44,721 nucleotides of DNA from Caldisericia bacterium. Its GTDB lineage: Bacteria > Caldisericota > Caldisericia > UBA6126. Shown here in pieces: positions 20,101 to 29,208 of the stretch. Below the pieces are notes generated by a model. The model saw only the letters and a list, made by a program, of their open reading frames with translations. It ran no database searches and was not told where the DNA came from. A program made the position numbers and the translations under genes. Positions within the stretch are counted from its first letter, which is position 1; each line of letters begins with the position of its first letter. The stretch covers positions 1-44,721 of the forward strand of contig JAQVSG010000010.1 of NCBI GenBank assembly GCA_028700655.1, written 5' to 3'.

Positions 20101-20411
20101 TTTTAAATACGTTGTACAAAAATAAATATCGCAATATGCATCAACTTCCTGCAACCATTTTTGTGGAGAAAATTCAAAAAACAGACGACATTGAAGATAT
20201 TCAAAGTTTACTAAAAACGCTAACACGTATTCAATTTACACACACTGTCGAAATCCTTGAGCTTTTAGATCCCGATATGTTCCGTGAAAAAATGTTTTTT
20301 TCCAAAGATAAAGAAAAGATTGTATCCCTTATTTGCCAACTTCGGTTGATTGATTACCCTTACATTGATGCGCTAGAAAACAGCATAAGGAGTCAAATAG
20401 AAAATGAATGA
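17184..20411 (+). CDS. Large membrane P-loop NTPase (STAND/AAA-like) with C-terminal helical repeats
   Basis: About 4 N-terminal TM segments, Walker A-like SEEASGKTTFG, Walker B-like SVLILDDIH, then alternating 36/41-aa repeats to the C-terminus. Confidence 0.7.
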   Translation: MYFLAFIAYLHVFSTRFLLGQFPTLIQTIQQNSFLQNGLMFITLFFFTESIITILSYFLLLQKPYTLRKKLQYITSKLCIEINDSPSDIHQKIDNVQKNYDNAINTTLEEIASSKSTFPRFRLDKTFSWITFLNTVVLFILLINVQFILSFQAILFIFYISLLVCGFFLISHRFTLRWVIDPKKSWPISIYHPVTDQYSLLHATIASQIQMYLRNRYNTIEITLEKDLHKEPEFFRLQGTRWIDLQKGYVVKDPAFKKVWDHIEHQTVMVQSEEASGKTTFGYVVGYELAKKGHLVLYLSLKTTQISPQQLLDLASLLEQGKSVLILDDIHLANSEEFFCEEFYSSLKNRILFLRRKPSLSTIQNCVQISFQSNLSSRIVERFLVILRRKPSDNATIQEVLSQRTALDKYHNLYELCFALQALQKNTPIEDILMETIQASHAENLLLPIAFLEQYEIPIRKDFLENYLSISSVAIEDGLHSSPLLYSFSKDDHHYVGLSHPALADQIVSLYQNHPSFGKDVQHSIMNLFSYLEIQKIYHMDAFLYYYLLIVPEEGMMVLSRIRPNTCNRLCEYDDFKTILVDVLSRATFVNASISYNVEHSRLQDIFSSFSLPTIESIMDAMQKQCHLHCLLFIFHHYEKCYELPVSVFNQQIQKTSSLADVAGLLQFLQNLRYPHINEIPPSIFAAKIQESTNMSETGHLLTTLKEIFSSELFKVIIKLLPASIFINQIKNTQDLTFISKLMKDLQSINYPYIGEIEPSMLVDKIKDNDNLETISWFLSSLQITVSPSFFQEIIQLIPPSLLGEKIEKCDNLRSIGLLLSYLEEIQYIYITKLPPVLFETKIRMGNNLRDIGMLLCTLKEVCTKSCFKSIFRSLSVNVFIEKFKYHDNLQDIGLLLSTLYKIQYPDLQKISPTIFLRKIEENPSLTQIETLFNILRQILQKPTFQSILSSLKVSTIEEKMMNCEDLQEICSFLNTLYKNKYRNMHQLPATIFVEKIQKTDDIEDIQSLLKTLTRIQFTHTVEILELLDPDMFREKMFFSKDKEKIVSLICQLRLIDYPYIDALENSIRSQIENE
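19158..20408 (+). repeat. Protein-level repeat array: alternating 36/41-aa units
   Basis: Ten to eleven units of lengths 36,41,36,41,36,41,36,41,36,40,33; consensus LxxIxxLLxxLxxIxYPxIxxIxPxxFxxKIxxxxN. Confidence 0.85.
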
Positions 20412-20970
20412 GATCACTTTGTCACAAAGCACTGAAACTGCCGTCTTTGCGGGAGGATGTTTTTGGTGTATGGAAGCTGTTTTTTCACTTTTAGAGGGTG
20501 TCGTTTCTATAGAACCAGGATATACCGGTGGTACCATTGAAAATCCAACGTATGACGATGTTTGTATAGGCAGAACGGGCCATGCCGAGGCAATACGGAT
20601 TGTATTTGACCCTTCTATTATTCCTTACAAAGAGTTGCTCTCTATCTTTTTTTCTGCTCACAACCCAACTTCTTTGAACTCTCAAGGACCCGATGTTGGC
20701 ACTCAATATCGCTCGGCCATATTTTATACCACCGATCTGCAAAAAGATATCGCCCTTTCCTATGTGCAGCATCTCTCAACATTCGATCCATTTGAAAAAC
20801 CAATCGTAACAGAGATTGTAAAACTGTCTCATTTTTATCCTGCAGAACCATATCATCATCAATATTTCCAAAAGAATCCCCAACAAATGTATTGTCAGAT
20901 TTCCATTCAACCAAAAGTTGAAAAAATAAGAGAAAAACACTCTTCTCTGCTGAAAAAAACGGATAACTGA
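20404..20970 (+). CDS. msrA: Peptide methionine sulfoxide reductase A
   Basis: AVFAGGCFWCMEAVF, GYTGGTIENPTYDDVC, GTGHAEAI-type region (RTGHAEAIRI), GTQYRSAIFY. Confidence 0.95.
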   Translation: MNEITLSQSTETAVFAGGCFWCMEAVFSLLEGVVSIEPGYTGGTIENPTYDDVCIGRTGHAEAIRIVFDPSIIPYKELLSIFFSAHNPTSLNSQGPDVGTQYRSAIFYTTDLQKDIALSYVQHLSTFDPFEKPIVTEIVKLSHFYPAEPYHHQYFQKNPQQMYCQISIQPKVEKIREKHSSLLKKTDN

Positions 20971-22203
20971 TTGAATCACCACATTCAAACAGCCGTTTTT
21001 GGAACTCGCTTCAACAAAAAATTGGAGATGTCGATTAACACCTCTATTCTCAATCATTTTTTTCGTGCCTTTTTTTCAGTTCCATGGTATCGAACACAAT
21101 CTCAGTATCAACTGTACCTTTTGGAATATATGGAACTACATCCAAAAAGGAATCCGTTTTTTCAAGAGCATGCATCTTTTGTTCAATACTGGGTTGCCTA
21201 TCAAAACAACAAACCGGTAGGCAGGATTGCCGCATGGATTGACGATAAATACGATGAGCTTCAATCCTCAACTTCCCTGCGCAAAACAGGTTGGATTGGT
21301 CTATTTGAGTGCATTCCCAACAAAGACATCGCTCATACTCTCATTGAAACAGCTTGCGAAAGCCTTCGAAATAACAATGTCCATCGTATCCTGGGCCACG
21401 GTCGGTTTAATGCTAGCTCCCAGATTGGTCTACAGATCCAAGGTTTTGATTCTCCTCCCTCTTTTATGGAACCCTTTCACCCGCCTTATTACGAATCTTT
21501 CTTTTCTGCGTATGGTCACAAGATGAACGACTGGTTTTCGTTTGGAGTAGAGGAAAAAAGCTTTACTGAGTATTTGCACAGAATTCAGAAAAATGAATCC
21601 CGTTACGGATCTTTGGAAGAACAACTACGTCAAAAAGGAATTCGTATCTACTCTCCCACAAAAAAGAATCTTCCCTATGAGGTGAATCGAATTGTATCTC
21701 TTTACAACCACCTGTGGACAAGCCCTGAACATCCTCAATTCTCCCCCCTTTGCAAGGGGGAACAGAAATCTTTGCAACAGGCCATCACTGTATTTTGGGA
21801 ACCATCGCTCATTCATATCGCCGAGACTAAAGAACGGAAGATTGTTGGCATTGGTATTACGGTACCCGATATAAATGAAGCACTGCTTCATTTCCCCTAC
21901 CAGTTTCCACTATACCCCTCTCTATGGTCTTTGTTAAAACAAGATTTAAAAGGTTTTCTTCGAATGTATCAAACCATTCATGGACACCACTTCACGCGCG
22001 CTAGAGTTTTAATTCTTGGATCCAATGTTCCTTTTAGCGGACTTGACACCGCTCTTTACAAGAAATTGTATCAAGCTGTAAAAAAAAGTGGGATTCAAAG
22101 AATCTCTGCTTCGCAAATTGCCGATTCAAACTTACCCATGATGAATCCTTTGCGTAGAATGGGTTCGGTTGAGAAAGTATGGCGAGTGTATCAGATGCAG
22201 TAA
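20971..22203 (+). CDS. GNAT-like acyltransferase of unknown substrate
   Basis: WVAYQNNKPVGRIAAWID and C-terminal RMGSVEKVWRVYQ; GHGRFNASSQIGLQIQGFD region typical of large GNAT-fold proteins. Start uncertain (TTG 20971 or ATG further in). Confidence 0.6.
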   Translation: MNHHIQTAVFGTRFNKKLEMSINTSILNHFFRAFFSVPWYRTQSQYQLYLLEYMELHPKRNPFFQEHASFVQYWVAYQNNKPVGRIAAWIDDKYDELQSSTSLRKTGWIGLFECIPNKDIAHTLIETACESLRNNNVHRILGHGRFNASSQIGLQIQGFDSPPSFMEPFHPPYYESFFSAYGHKMNDWFSFGVEEKSFTEYLHRIQKNESRYGSLEEQLRQKGIRIYSPTKKNLPYEVNRIVSLYNHLWTSPEHPQFSPLCKGEQKSLQQAITVFWEPSLIHIAETKERKIVGIGITVPDINEALLHFPYQFPLYPSLWSLLKQDLKGFLRMYQTIHGHHFTRARVLILGSNVPFSGLDTALYKKLYQAVKKSGIQRISASQIADSNLPMMNPLRRMGSVEKVWRVYQMQ

Positions 22204-22225
22204 TTGAAATGTTTTTTTGTATACT

Positions 22226-25177
22226 ATGCGTATGCGAAAAATACGAATTGGAATCCTTGCTGATGGCGGTGATGCCGGAGGTGGGAGAAGACATATTTTA
22301 ACTTTATGCGAACAAATGCCTTCAGACTGTGTTACGGTTTCTTTCTTTTCTCTAGGAGAAGGAGCTCTTTCACATTCGGTAGAGAAACTCACTACGATTC
22401 AAAAAACGACATATCCTTTGCGATCAAAAATGGACCTTTCGCTTCCCTCCATCATTCGCCGTTGGGTCAAAGATCACAACATTGATATCCTTCATACTCA
22501 CGGTTTAAAAGCAAACATGTACGGTCGAATTGCCTTGCTCAAATCTTCAATCCCTATCGTTACAACCTACCATAGCAACCCTTTGTATGACTATTCATCA
22601 AGAGTATTGGGCATTGTTTTCAGCATCATTGATCAATGGACTCTGCATGTATCAACGCAATACATTGCCGTATCCTATGAAGTTGCTACTCAATTGATTC
22701 GAAGAGGTGTTTCTAGAGAACGCATTCATATTGTTAAAAATGGTGTTCCCCTTCACAATAAAATTGAACCTGCCGATGCCGCTACACAAAAACAAGAACT
22801 CCGAAAAACACTTCAGATTCCCCCTCATGCATGCGTTGTTGGTAGCTTGGGAAGGCTCGTTCGGGTCAAAGGATATGATGAAACCCTTCGCGTTTTTGCC
22901 TTTCTCAAAAAGCACTATGAAAAAGTTCATACCACACCTGTTCATTTACTATTAATTGGGGGAGGAGAATTAGAAGCTCGTTTAAAAAAACGGTGTAAAG
23001 ATTTGGGGATCGAGCAGTCTGTTCATTTTGTAGGCTTTCAGCAACATCCACAACCCTACATTGTGGCTTCTGATGTTATGCTTTTCACCCCTAAATCTGA
23101 AGCCCTAGGGATTGCCATTCTTGAAAGCATGAACGCGGGGGTTCCTGTAGTGGCAAAAAAGGTTGGAGGGATTCGTGAACTCATTATTAATGAATACAAC
23201 GGGTCGATATATAGCTCTATCCCACTTTTATCGAAAGCTGTAATCAGCCTGTTGGAATCCAAAGAAAAACAGAATGCTTTCATCAAAAATGGTCACAAGA
23301 TGATTCAACAATACTTCTCCAACGACACTATGATTGACAAAACAGAGCATGTATACAGAGATATATTGAAAGATTCTGTTCCAATCAGCTCCATATCTGT
23401 TAGCGGCAAACCAAAAGATCAGATTTTATCGGAGCTTTCTCAATCCATAGAAAGTACTCCTCATTGCAAACATGTTGTTACATTGAATATCGAAATGCTG
23501 GCCAAAGCATCTCGAGAAAAAAAAGTATGGGAAGCTATTCAACAGGCTGACCTTGTTCTTCCAGATGGAATGAGTATTGTAGCGTTAGCAAAAATCCAAC
23601 AATCTTGTTTTCTGGAAAGAATTCCTGGGATCGAATTTTCTACAGATCTTTTACAAATTGCCCATCAGAAAAACTGGAAAGTTTTTTTTGTGGGTGGGAA
23701 AAAAGATATTTTACCCTCTTTACAAACCTTTGTCCAACGCCAATATCCTGGTATCACTATTGCGGGTATGCATAATGGATACTTTCAATCACACGAAGAA
23801 AGCTCTCTTGTTCAAGAAATCCAAAAAACACAGCCCGATATTCTATTGGTTGCTTTGGGAATGGGGAAGCAAGAGTGTTTCATTGCCCGTTGGAAAGATC
23901 AACTGCCATGCAAAATTGCAATTGGTGTTGGTGGATCATTTGATGTCTGGTCTGGTCAATCTAAACGTTCACCGCAATGGTGGATTGATCACAAACTAGA
24001 GTGGTTGTATCGTGCCTTAAAAGAACCAAAACAACGTTTTACTCGCATCCTAAGCACAGTCCCTTTTTATCTACAACAACATCAAGTAAGGTTTTCACAG
24101 AAGAAAATTGTATTGTCTGGTTACTATGGATTTGGAAACATTGGTGATGAAGCAATTCTCCGAACCTTGATGAGAGATTTATCCCTGTTAAAAAAGAAGG
24201 GATACCCTCTCGATATCTCTGTTTTATCCGCCAATCCTTATTCCACTTCTACTCTTACCGATGCTTTTGCTATCGAACGGTTTTCTTTTTTTTCTGTTCT
24301 TGAAGAAATCTTCCGATGTGATGCGCTGATTAGCGGTGGTGGTGGATTGATTCAAGATATTACGAGCTTTAAAAGTCCTTTGTATTACCTTGGAATCATT
24401 CAAATTGCTCGTTTCTTTCGCAAGCCTGTTTTCATTTATGCCAATGGAATCGGTCCATTGCACCATGCAGTAAATAGGTTCTTGTGTAAAATTGTATTCA
24501 ATCAGTGTACAGCCATAACTTTACGAGATGAAGCCTCTCGACAACTTGTAGACCAAATTGGTGTCCGTCCTTCTATTGTGACCGTTACGGTTGATCCCAT
24601 TTTTTCTTTACGCCCAGAGCACGCTTTCAATATTGACTCATATCCCCATCACGATAACTTTATAGCTATATGCTTTGGTCCAAATCCACAAACCAATTCC
24701 AAGATTGAAGATATTGCGACTTTTCTTGACGACGTAGGCAACACCACCAAACTACCCTTGGTATTTACACCCTTTTATCCTGACTATGACAAGAAGTTTT
24801 CAATTTTGCTACAACAAAAGATGAAATATCCCTCTCATTTAATCGATACTTTTAACACCCCTGAAGATATGTTGTCTTTGCTTCGAAGATGTCAATTTGG
24901 TATTGGTATGCGTCTTCATTTCATGATCCTTCTATCTCTTCTTAAAAAACCCATCCTCCCTTTCATATACGACCCCAAAGTGAAAACGTTTGCACACATC
25001 TTGCACCTTACCCCTGTCTTGACAAAAAACGACAATATAGTGACCATGAAAAATGCGTTTCATCGGTTTTATCAACCCAATTCTTACAAAATACCCTATA
25101 CGGAAGAAGTGGTGGTTTTGCAAAAAAGGAATCTCGACAATTTCATCGCATTGGAATCCTTTGTTAAAAACGTATGA
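22226..25177 (+). CDS. Three-domain fusion: GT4 glycosyltransferase, WecG/TagA/CpsF (GT26), CsaB-type polysaccharide pyruvyl transferase
   Basis: N-term GT4 (ILHTHGLKANMYGR, GSLGRLVRVKGYDE, EALGIAILESMNAGVPVVA); middle GT26 (LVLPDGMSIV, IPGIEFSTDLL, PDILLVALGMGKQE, GVGGSFDVWSG); C-term CsaB (SGYYGFGNIGDEAIL, GGGGLIQD, GMRLHFMIL). Confidence 0.92.
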   Translation: MRMRKIRIGILADGGDAGGGRRHILTLCEQMPSDCVTVSFFSLGEGALSHSVEKLTTIQKTTYPLRSKMDLSLPSIIRRWVKDHNIDILHTHGLKANMYGRIALLKSSIPIVTTYHSNPLYDYSSRVLGIVFSIIDQWTLHVSTQYIAVSYEVATQLIRRGVSRERIHIVKNGVPLHNKIEPADAATQKQELRKTLQIPPHACVVGSLGRLVRVKGYDETLRVFAFLKKHYEKVHTTPVHLLLIGGGELEARLKKRCKDLGIEQSVHFVGFQQHPQPYIVASDVMLFTPKSEALGIAILESMNAGVPVVAKKVGGIRELIINEYNGSIYSSIPLLSKAVISLLESKEKQNAFIKNGHKMIQQYFSNDTMIDKTEHVYRDILKDSVPISSISVSGKPKDQILSELSQSIESTPHCKHVVTLNIEMLAKASREKKVWEAIQQADLVLPDGMSIVALAKIQQSCFLERIPGIEFSTDLLQIAHQKNWKVFFVGGKKDILPSLQTFVQRQYPGITIAGMHNGYFQSHEESSLVQEIQKTQPDILLVALGMGKQECFIARWKDQLPCKIAIGVGGSFDVWSGQSKRSPQWWIDHKLEWLYRALKEPKQRFTRILSTVPFYLQQHQVRFSQKKIVLSGYYGFGNIGDEAILRTLMRDLSLLKKKGYPLDISVLSANPYSTSTLTDAFAIERFSFFSVLEEIFRCDALISGGGGLIQDITSFKSPLYYLGIIQIARFFRKPVFIYANGIGPLHHAVNRFLCKIVFNQCTAITLRDEASRQLVDQIGVRPSIVTVTVDPIFSLRPEHAFNIDSYPHHDNFIAICFGPNPQTNSKIEDIATFLDDVGNTTKLPLVFTPFYPDYDKKFSILLQQKMKYPSHLIDTFNTPEDMLSLLRRCQFGIGMRLHFMILLSLLKKPILPFIYDPKVKTFAHILHLTPVLTKNDNIVTMKNAFHRFYQPNSYKIPYTEEVVVLQKRNLDNFIALESFVKNV

Positions 25178-25860
25178 AACCCCCACCAAAAAACTTCTTT
25201 TCACATCTTTCTTTGGAATTGGGGAATCTCTTCTTTCCTCCTACCTGTAGTATTTGTAACGCGCCAAATACCGATTTCTTATGTAAACATTGTCTAGGTC
25301 TATTACAACAATCCTGCTATCCTCATGGCCACTTCATCAGTCGTTTTGGAGACCTGGTTTTTTGTTCTTCTCGATATACCAAGGAAGCTTCCTTGCTCAT
25401 CGCTTCTCTTAAATATCATCGTAACTATCCTGCCGCACAATGGATTGCCAAACTTATCTACCCCTTGCTTGAGTCCACCATTCCTTACTCTCGACTTCAG
25501 GACAGTGTCTTTATTCCTGTCCCTTTAAGCCTGCAAAAAAAGTTTTCCAGAGGATACAATCAGTGTGAATTAATGGTTGACGTTTTATCGCGTATGACAG
25601 GCTTACCAAAAGATTTTCAAAGTCTGAAGAGACATACTATCTTTGTAGATCGGGATCAAATAGGTCGATCAAGAAAAGAACGAGAAAACAATCTGTCGTG
25701 CCAATTTGAATGGGTAGGACGTAAAACATACCCTTCTGTTCTGTTAATTGATGACATTTGTACAACCGGTAAAACGCTATTCGAGTGCAGACAAGCTATT
25801 CAAAAATCCAATCCCCAATGCTTTGTCCAACCCATTGTATTTGCCCACCCGGAAGGATAA
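25174..25860 (+). CDS. comF: ComF family phosphoribosyltransferase-like protein
   Basis: Zinc finger CSICNAP..FLCKHC, FIPVPLS..KKFSRGYNQCELM, VLLIDDICTTGKTL. Confidence 0.92.
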   Translation: MKPPPKNFFSHLSLELGNLFFPPTCSICNAPNTDFLCKHCLGLLQQSCYPHGHFISRFGDLVFCSSRYTKEASLLIASLKYHRNYPAAQWIAKLIYPLLESTIPYSRLQDSVFIPVPLSLQKKFSRGYNQCELMVDVLSRMTGLPKDFQSLKRHTIFVDRDQIGRSRKERENNLSCQFEWVGRKTYPSVLLIDDICTTGKTLFECRQAIQKSNPQCFVQPIVFAHPEG

Positions 25861-25864
25861 AAGC

Positions 25865-27058
25865 CTACAGAAGAAAGGACTCTTTGATAAGAGGGTAGTT
25901 GCATTCAGTAGCAGAAAAATGGTTTTGAGAGTCTTTTGTAAGGATACCACTGTGGCTAGAAAAAACCATTTGAATGTCTGGATGTTGCTGAAGAAACACA
26001 GAAAAATTGTTTGCATATTCTACAGATTTCGTATGATTCCAATTTAAAAAAGAATAGAATGGTCGTATTCGTCCATTTTGAAACAAAACGCTGTCCCCCG
26101 TAAACAAGGCATTCTCATTTACAACATAGTTCATATGACCAGGGGTGTGCCCTGGCACCAAGAAAGAAGTAATAGAAACTGTTTCGATCGTAATTTTTTG
26201 CAAATCATCGAGCACCCTGAAAGAGTAGTGTTTGGTAAAACGTTTCCAATGACGATACGGAAGCCAAAAAAAGCGTTTTGATGAAAACTCTTGCGAAGAA
26301 ACATAAATAGTAGCATTTGAGAAAAGCTCTAATCCTCCACAATGATCTCTATCTATGTGAGTTAGGAACACAGATTGAATTTGTGAGGGAGAAATATGAT
26401 ATCGTTTTAACTCTTCTTGGACAATCCGTGGGTTTTTCCCCGTATCAATGGCAATGTAACTCTGATTGATCCGGTACAGAAATAGATTAACACAACGATC
26501 TTGTAGGGCCAAGCATTCATTTGAGATCCATCCCGAAGGAACAGGGTAAAAATATGACGCAGGAAAAGACTTTGGGATAGGTATAACAGAAGGAACACAA
26601 TTCTTGTAATAGATAAATCGCAATTGATGAAGTTCAATCAAGTTCTTTTCGTAACTACGAATGATAAACAAAACAACGATATACAAGGAAAGGAAGTAGA
26701 CAACACTTAAAAAGGAAAAAGTGAAGAGGATAAAAAAACCGCAAAACGTGAATACAATTCCTGAAAAGATAGGATGTCTAGCGATTCCGTAACAACCTTT
26801 TACGGGTAAAATATGGATCTGCTGTTGCTTTTCTTTTTTGCCGTACTCGCCACTGATCCATAAAAACAATCCTACCCATAAAAAAAGAATTCCGACACAA
26901 CACAAGACAACCATAAGCCACCCTGTGAACGTAAATAAGGGATCGGTTACAATATGAAGAAATGCCAAAATCCAACCCATGAAAAAAGAGTACAGCATAA
27001 AATACAATGCCATTCGCTTTTTAATATGCTGCTTCAATGTCTTAGAAAAGAGTTTCAT
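25865..27058 (-). CDS. Fusion of an isoprenylcysteine-methyltransferase-like membrane domain and a metallo-beta-lactamase fold hydrolase
   Basis: ICMT/PEMT-like KGCYGIARHPIFSGIVFTFCGFF, then MBL VFLTHIDRDHCGG, VPGHTPGHMNYV, FTGDSVL, FSSHSG. Confidence 0.8.
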   Translation of the reverse strand: MKLFSKTLKQHIKKRMALYFMLYSFFMGWILAFLHIVTDPLFTFTGWLMVVLCCVGILFLWVGLFLWISGEYGKKEKQQQIHILPVKGCYGIARHPIFSGIVFTFCGFFILFTFSFLSVVYFLSLYIVVLFIIRSYEKNLIELHQLRFIYYKNCVPSVIPIPKSFPASYFYPVPSGWISNECLALQDRCVNLFLYRINQSYIAIDTGKNPRIVQEELKRYHISPSQIQSVFLTHIDRDHCGGLELFSNATIYVSSQEFSSKRFFWLPYRHWKRFTKHYSFRVLDDLQKITIETVSITSFLVPGHTPGHMNYVVNENALFTGDSVLFQNGRIRPFYSFLNWNHTKSVEYANNFSVFLQQHPDIQMVFSSHSGILTKDSQNHFSATECNYPLIKESFLL

Positions 27059-27105
27059 TATGGTAGTTTTACTTCCAAAGTATCCTCGTTTACAGAAGCG
27101 ATTCT

Positions 27106-27387
27106 TTATGCCTCCTCTGAGGATTCTTCAATATCTTGGGTTTCCATTACTTCATGCGCTGTCTTTTCTTGTCGAAGCTTGTTCTGGTAAGGTTTGCATA
27201 CCCAAAACTCATGCATAATCCAGCCCGTAATGATACCCCCCACGAACAAGATAAACATCATTAACACACGAGACATTTCAAAGGTCCATGCTAAAAAACG
27301 TATATTCACTACGGTTACATTCTGTACAATAAACACTACAATAACAGCAGATAATAGGATCCCAATAATTAGTTTTACATTTGCCAT
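27106..27387 (-). CDS. LapA/DUF1049-like membrane protein
   Basis: Two TM segments; VQNVTVVNIRFLAW motif. Confidence 0.75.
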   Translation of the reverse strand: MANVKLIIGILLSAVIVVFIVQNVTVVNIRFLAWTFEMSRVLMMFILFVGGIITGWIMHEFWVCKPYQNKLRQEKTAHEVMETQDIEESSEEA

Positions 27388-27471
27388 TGCATTTCCTCCT
27401 ATCTCAAAACGGTTTCAAACGTCGTAGTAGAAGTGTACCAAATTTTGAAATGAATCCCTACACGAAAACGA

Positions 27472-29208
27472 TTATCTTGCATAGTTGTCTGTAAAATCTT
27501 GGTGAATTTTCTCCACATCATACCCTTCTTTCCTCAAAAACTCAAGTTTATGACGGATTAAATTTTCAATCGATGGATTGCTTCGGTTGTATATGCTTTG
27601 GAGTAAATACTGTGTTTTGAGCAAATCTTTGTACGTTAAATCTTTGGTGTAATCATGATATTTAAAGTCTAAAGAACCATCTTTGGCAGGGACAACACAA
27701 TACCAAAGATCATGGTACCATCGATAATTTTCAGTACTATCTTTTCGGATCCAACGGGATTCTGTATCTTCAATCGCAGATAAAATTTGTTCTGCCGTAG
27801 TCAAGTATTCTTCATTATGGGTGGCAAGATACAATTCGAATAAATAGTTTATCTCTGATAATATGTGGTTTAATGAAGAATGGGTTGGTGTTTCGGGGTA
27901 GTCTTTATGATAGTAATCATAAAAAAAGAACCCTCTGGATGTTTCAATTTTTTGATCTTTTTTTGCTAAATCCACAAGATAATCCCCAATTTTTTTTCCA
28001 GTAAAAAGTGCTTCTGGCATTTGATAGTCGTTATAGGTTTTTAGCAAAAAGAAACCTGCATCAGTACAATAACGGGTATCAATGTAGTTTTTTGGAAATT
28101 GGTACAAATTCCATAAATACACACTGGCATGCCCCGAAGGCCAATTGCCGTATTTACTGGCGGCTTTTGCCACTGTATACACTGTATTGGCAAACATGTC
28201 ATAGAAAAATCGTTGGCTGGGATATTTCTGGTGTAGATTCATGAAACGACGTCCCTCCCAGCCAGCATAGGTATAATAATAATCATAGCGTTGATTGGAA
28301 GCACCAACATACTGATCTTCACTTGCAATATGAAATATACCGTCCTTGGTCACCTTTTTTCGCAGGGTGAAATCTGCGGATCGCATGTTTTCATAGGTTT
28401 CTTCGTTGGTTAAGTCCAACAACGAGCTTTTGCTGATAAAAAACCAGCTTTCGGCAGTTTGATACGATTCCAAAGTGAGAGCGGAGGTAATGGAAATAGA
28501 ATCTTTAGGAGACCAATCAACAACAGGTTGTGAGTTCATGCGCACAAGAGTTGTCAAGTCACTACATTCTGTGGGAGCTTTTTGATATACACTGGGAGCA
28601 CCTGCAAGAATACTGTCTAAATAAAATGACTCTTTCTTGGTTTCAATATAATACAAACTAGGTGGAAGAATATTCATGCCCGATGACAATGCATAAGAAA
28701 TGAATTCTGAATCTGGCACCACACTCTCATGAGGACGTTCTTCTGTGTTGTATTGCAGCGACCAGACTTTTGCACTTTCAGAAAAAACGGTGTCTGCTTG
28801 GAGGGTACATTGAATGGGTTGAGAAACACTTTGAACACTGAACAGTCGAACCAACACGAACAAGTCGCCATTTCGAAAGGTTCGAACAATGGTATTGGCA
28901 CTCACAGGAATTGATTCATTGGGTACATGCAGCTCCATTTGAATACTGGTTTCTTCAATAACACCCTTTTCTTCATTGGGTATAATAGAATCTTTCACCA
29001 GGGAAATATGAGAACACCGATAATCGGTAGGAAAAAAAACAGAGAGAGAAGGAGATGCATTGGAATCTCCATCGATCACAATTTGACTTTTCTCATTGTC
29101 GTAATAAATACCCTTGGGTGTTGGTTTTGCATAGGGATAAAAGAAGCCAACTACTAGAACGCTTACAATACAAAATATTATTATATTTGGGATCCACGTT
29201 TTGAACAT
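27472..29208 (-). CDS. Membrane-anchored protein, D-glucuronyl C5-epimerase C-terminal-like (alpha/alpha barrel)
   Basis: N-terminal TM anchor; C-terminal aromatic-rich helical region (SLNHILSEINYLFELYLATHNEEYLTTAEQIL...YRWYHDLWYCVVP). Confidence 0.5.
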   Translation of the reverse strand: MFKTWIPNIIIFCIVSVLVVGFFYPYAKPTPKGIYYDNEKSQIVIDGDSNASPSLSVFFPTDYRCSHISLVKDSIIPNEEKGVIEETSIQMELHVPNESIPVSANTIVRTFRNGDLFVLVRLFSVQSVSQPIQCTLQADTVFSESAKVWSLQYNTEERPHESVVPDSEFISYALSSGMNILPPSLYYIETKKESFYLDSILAGAPSVYQKAPTECSDLTTLVRMNSQPVVDWSPKDSISITSALTLESYQTAESWFFISKSSLLDLTNEETYENMRSADFTLRKKVTKDGIFHIASEDQYVGASNQRYDYYYTYAGWEGRRFMNLHQKYPSQRFFYDMFANTVYTVAKAASKYGNWPSGHASVYLWNLYQFPKNYIDTRYCTDAGFFLLKTYNDYQMPEALFTGKKIGDYLVDLAKKDQKIETSRGFFFYDYYHKDYPETPTHSSLNHILSEINYLFELYLATHNEEYLTTAEQILSAIEDTESRWIRKDSTENYRWYHDLWYCVVPAKDGSLDFKYHDYTKDLTYKDLLKTQYLLQSIYNRSNPSIENLIRHKLEFLRKEGYDVEKIHQDFTDNYAR

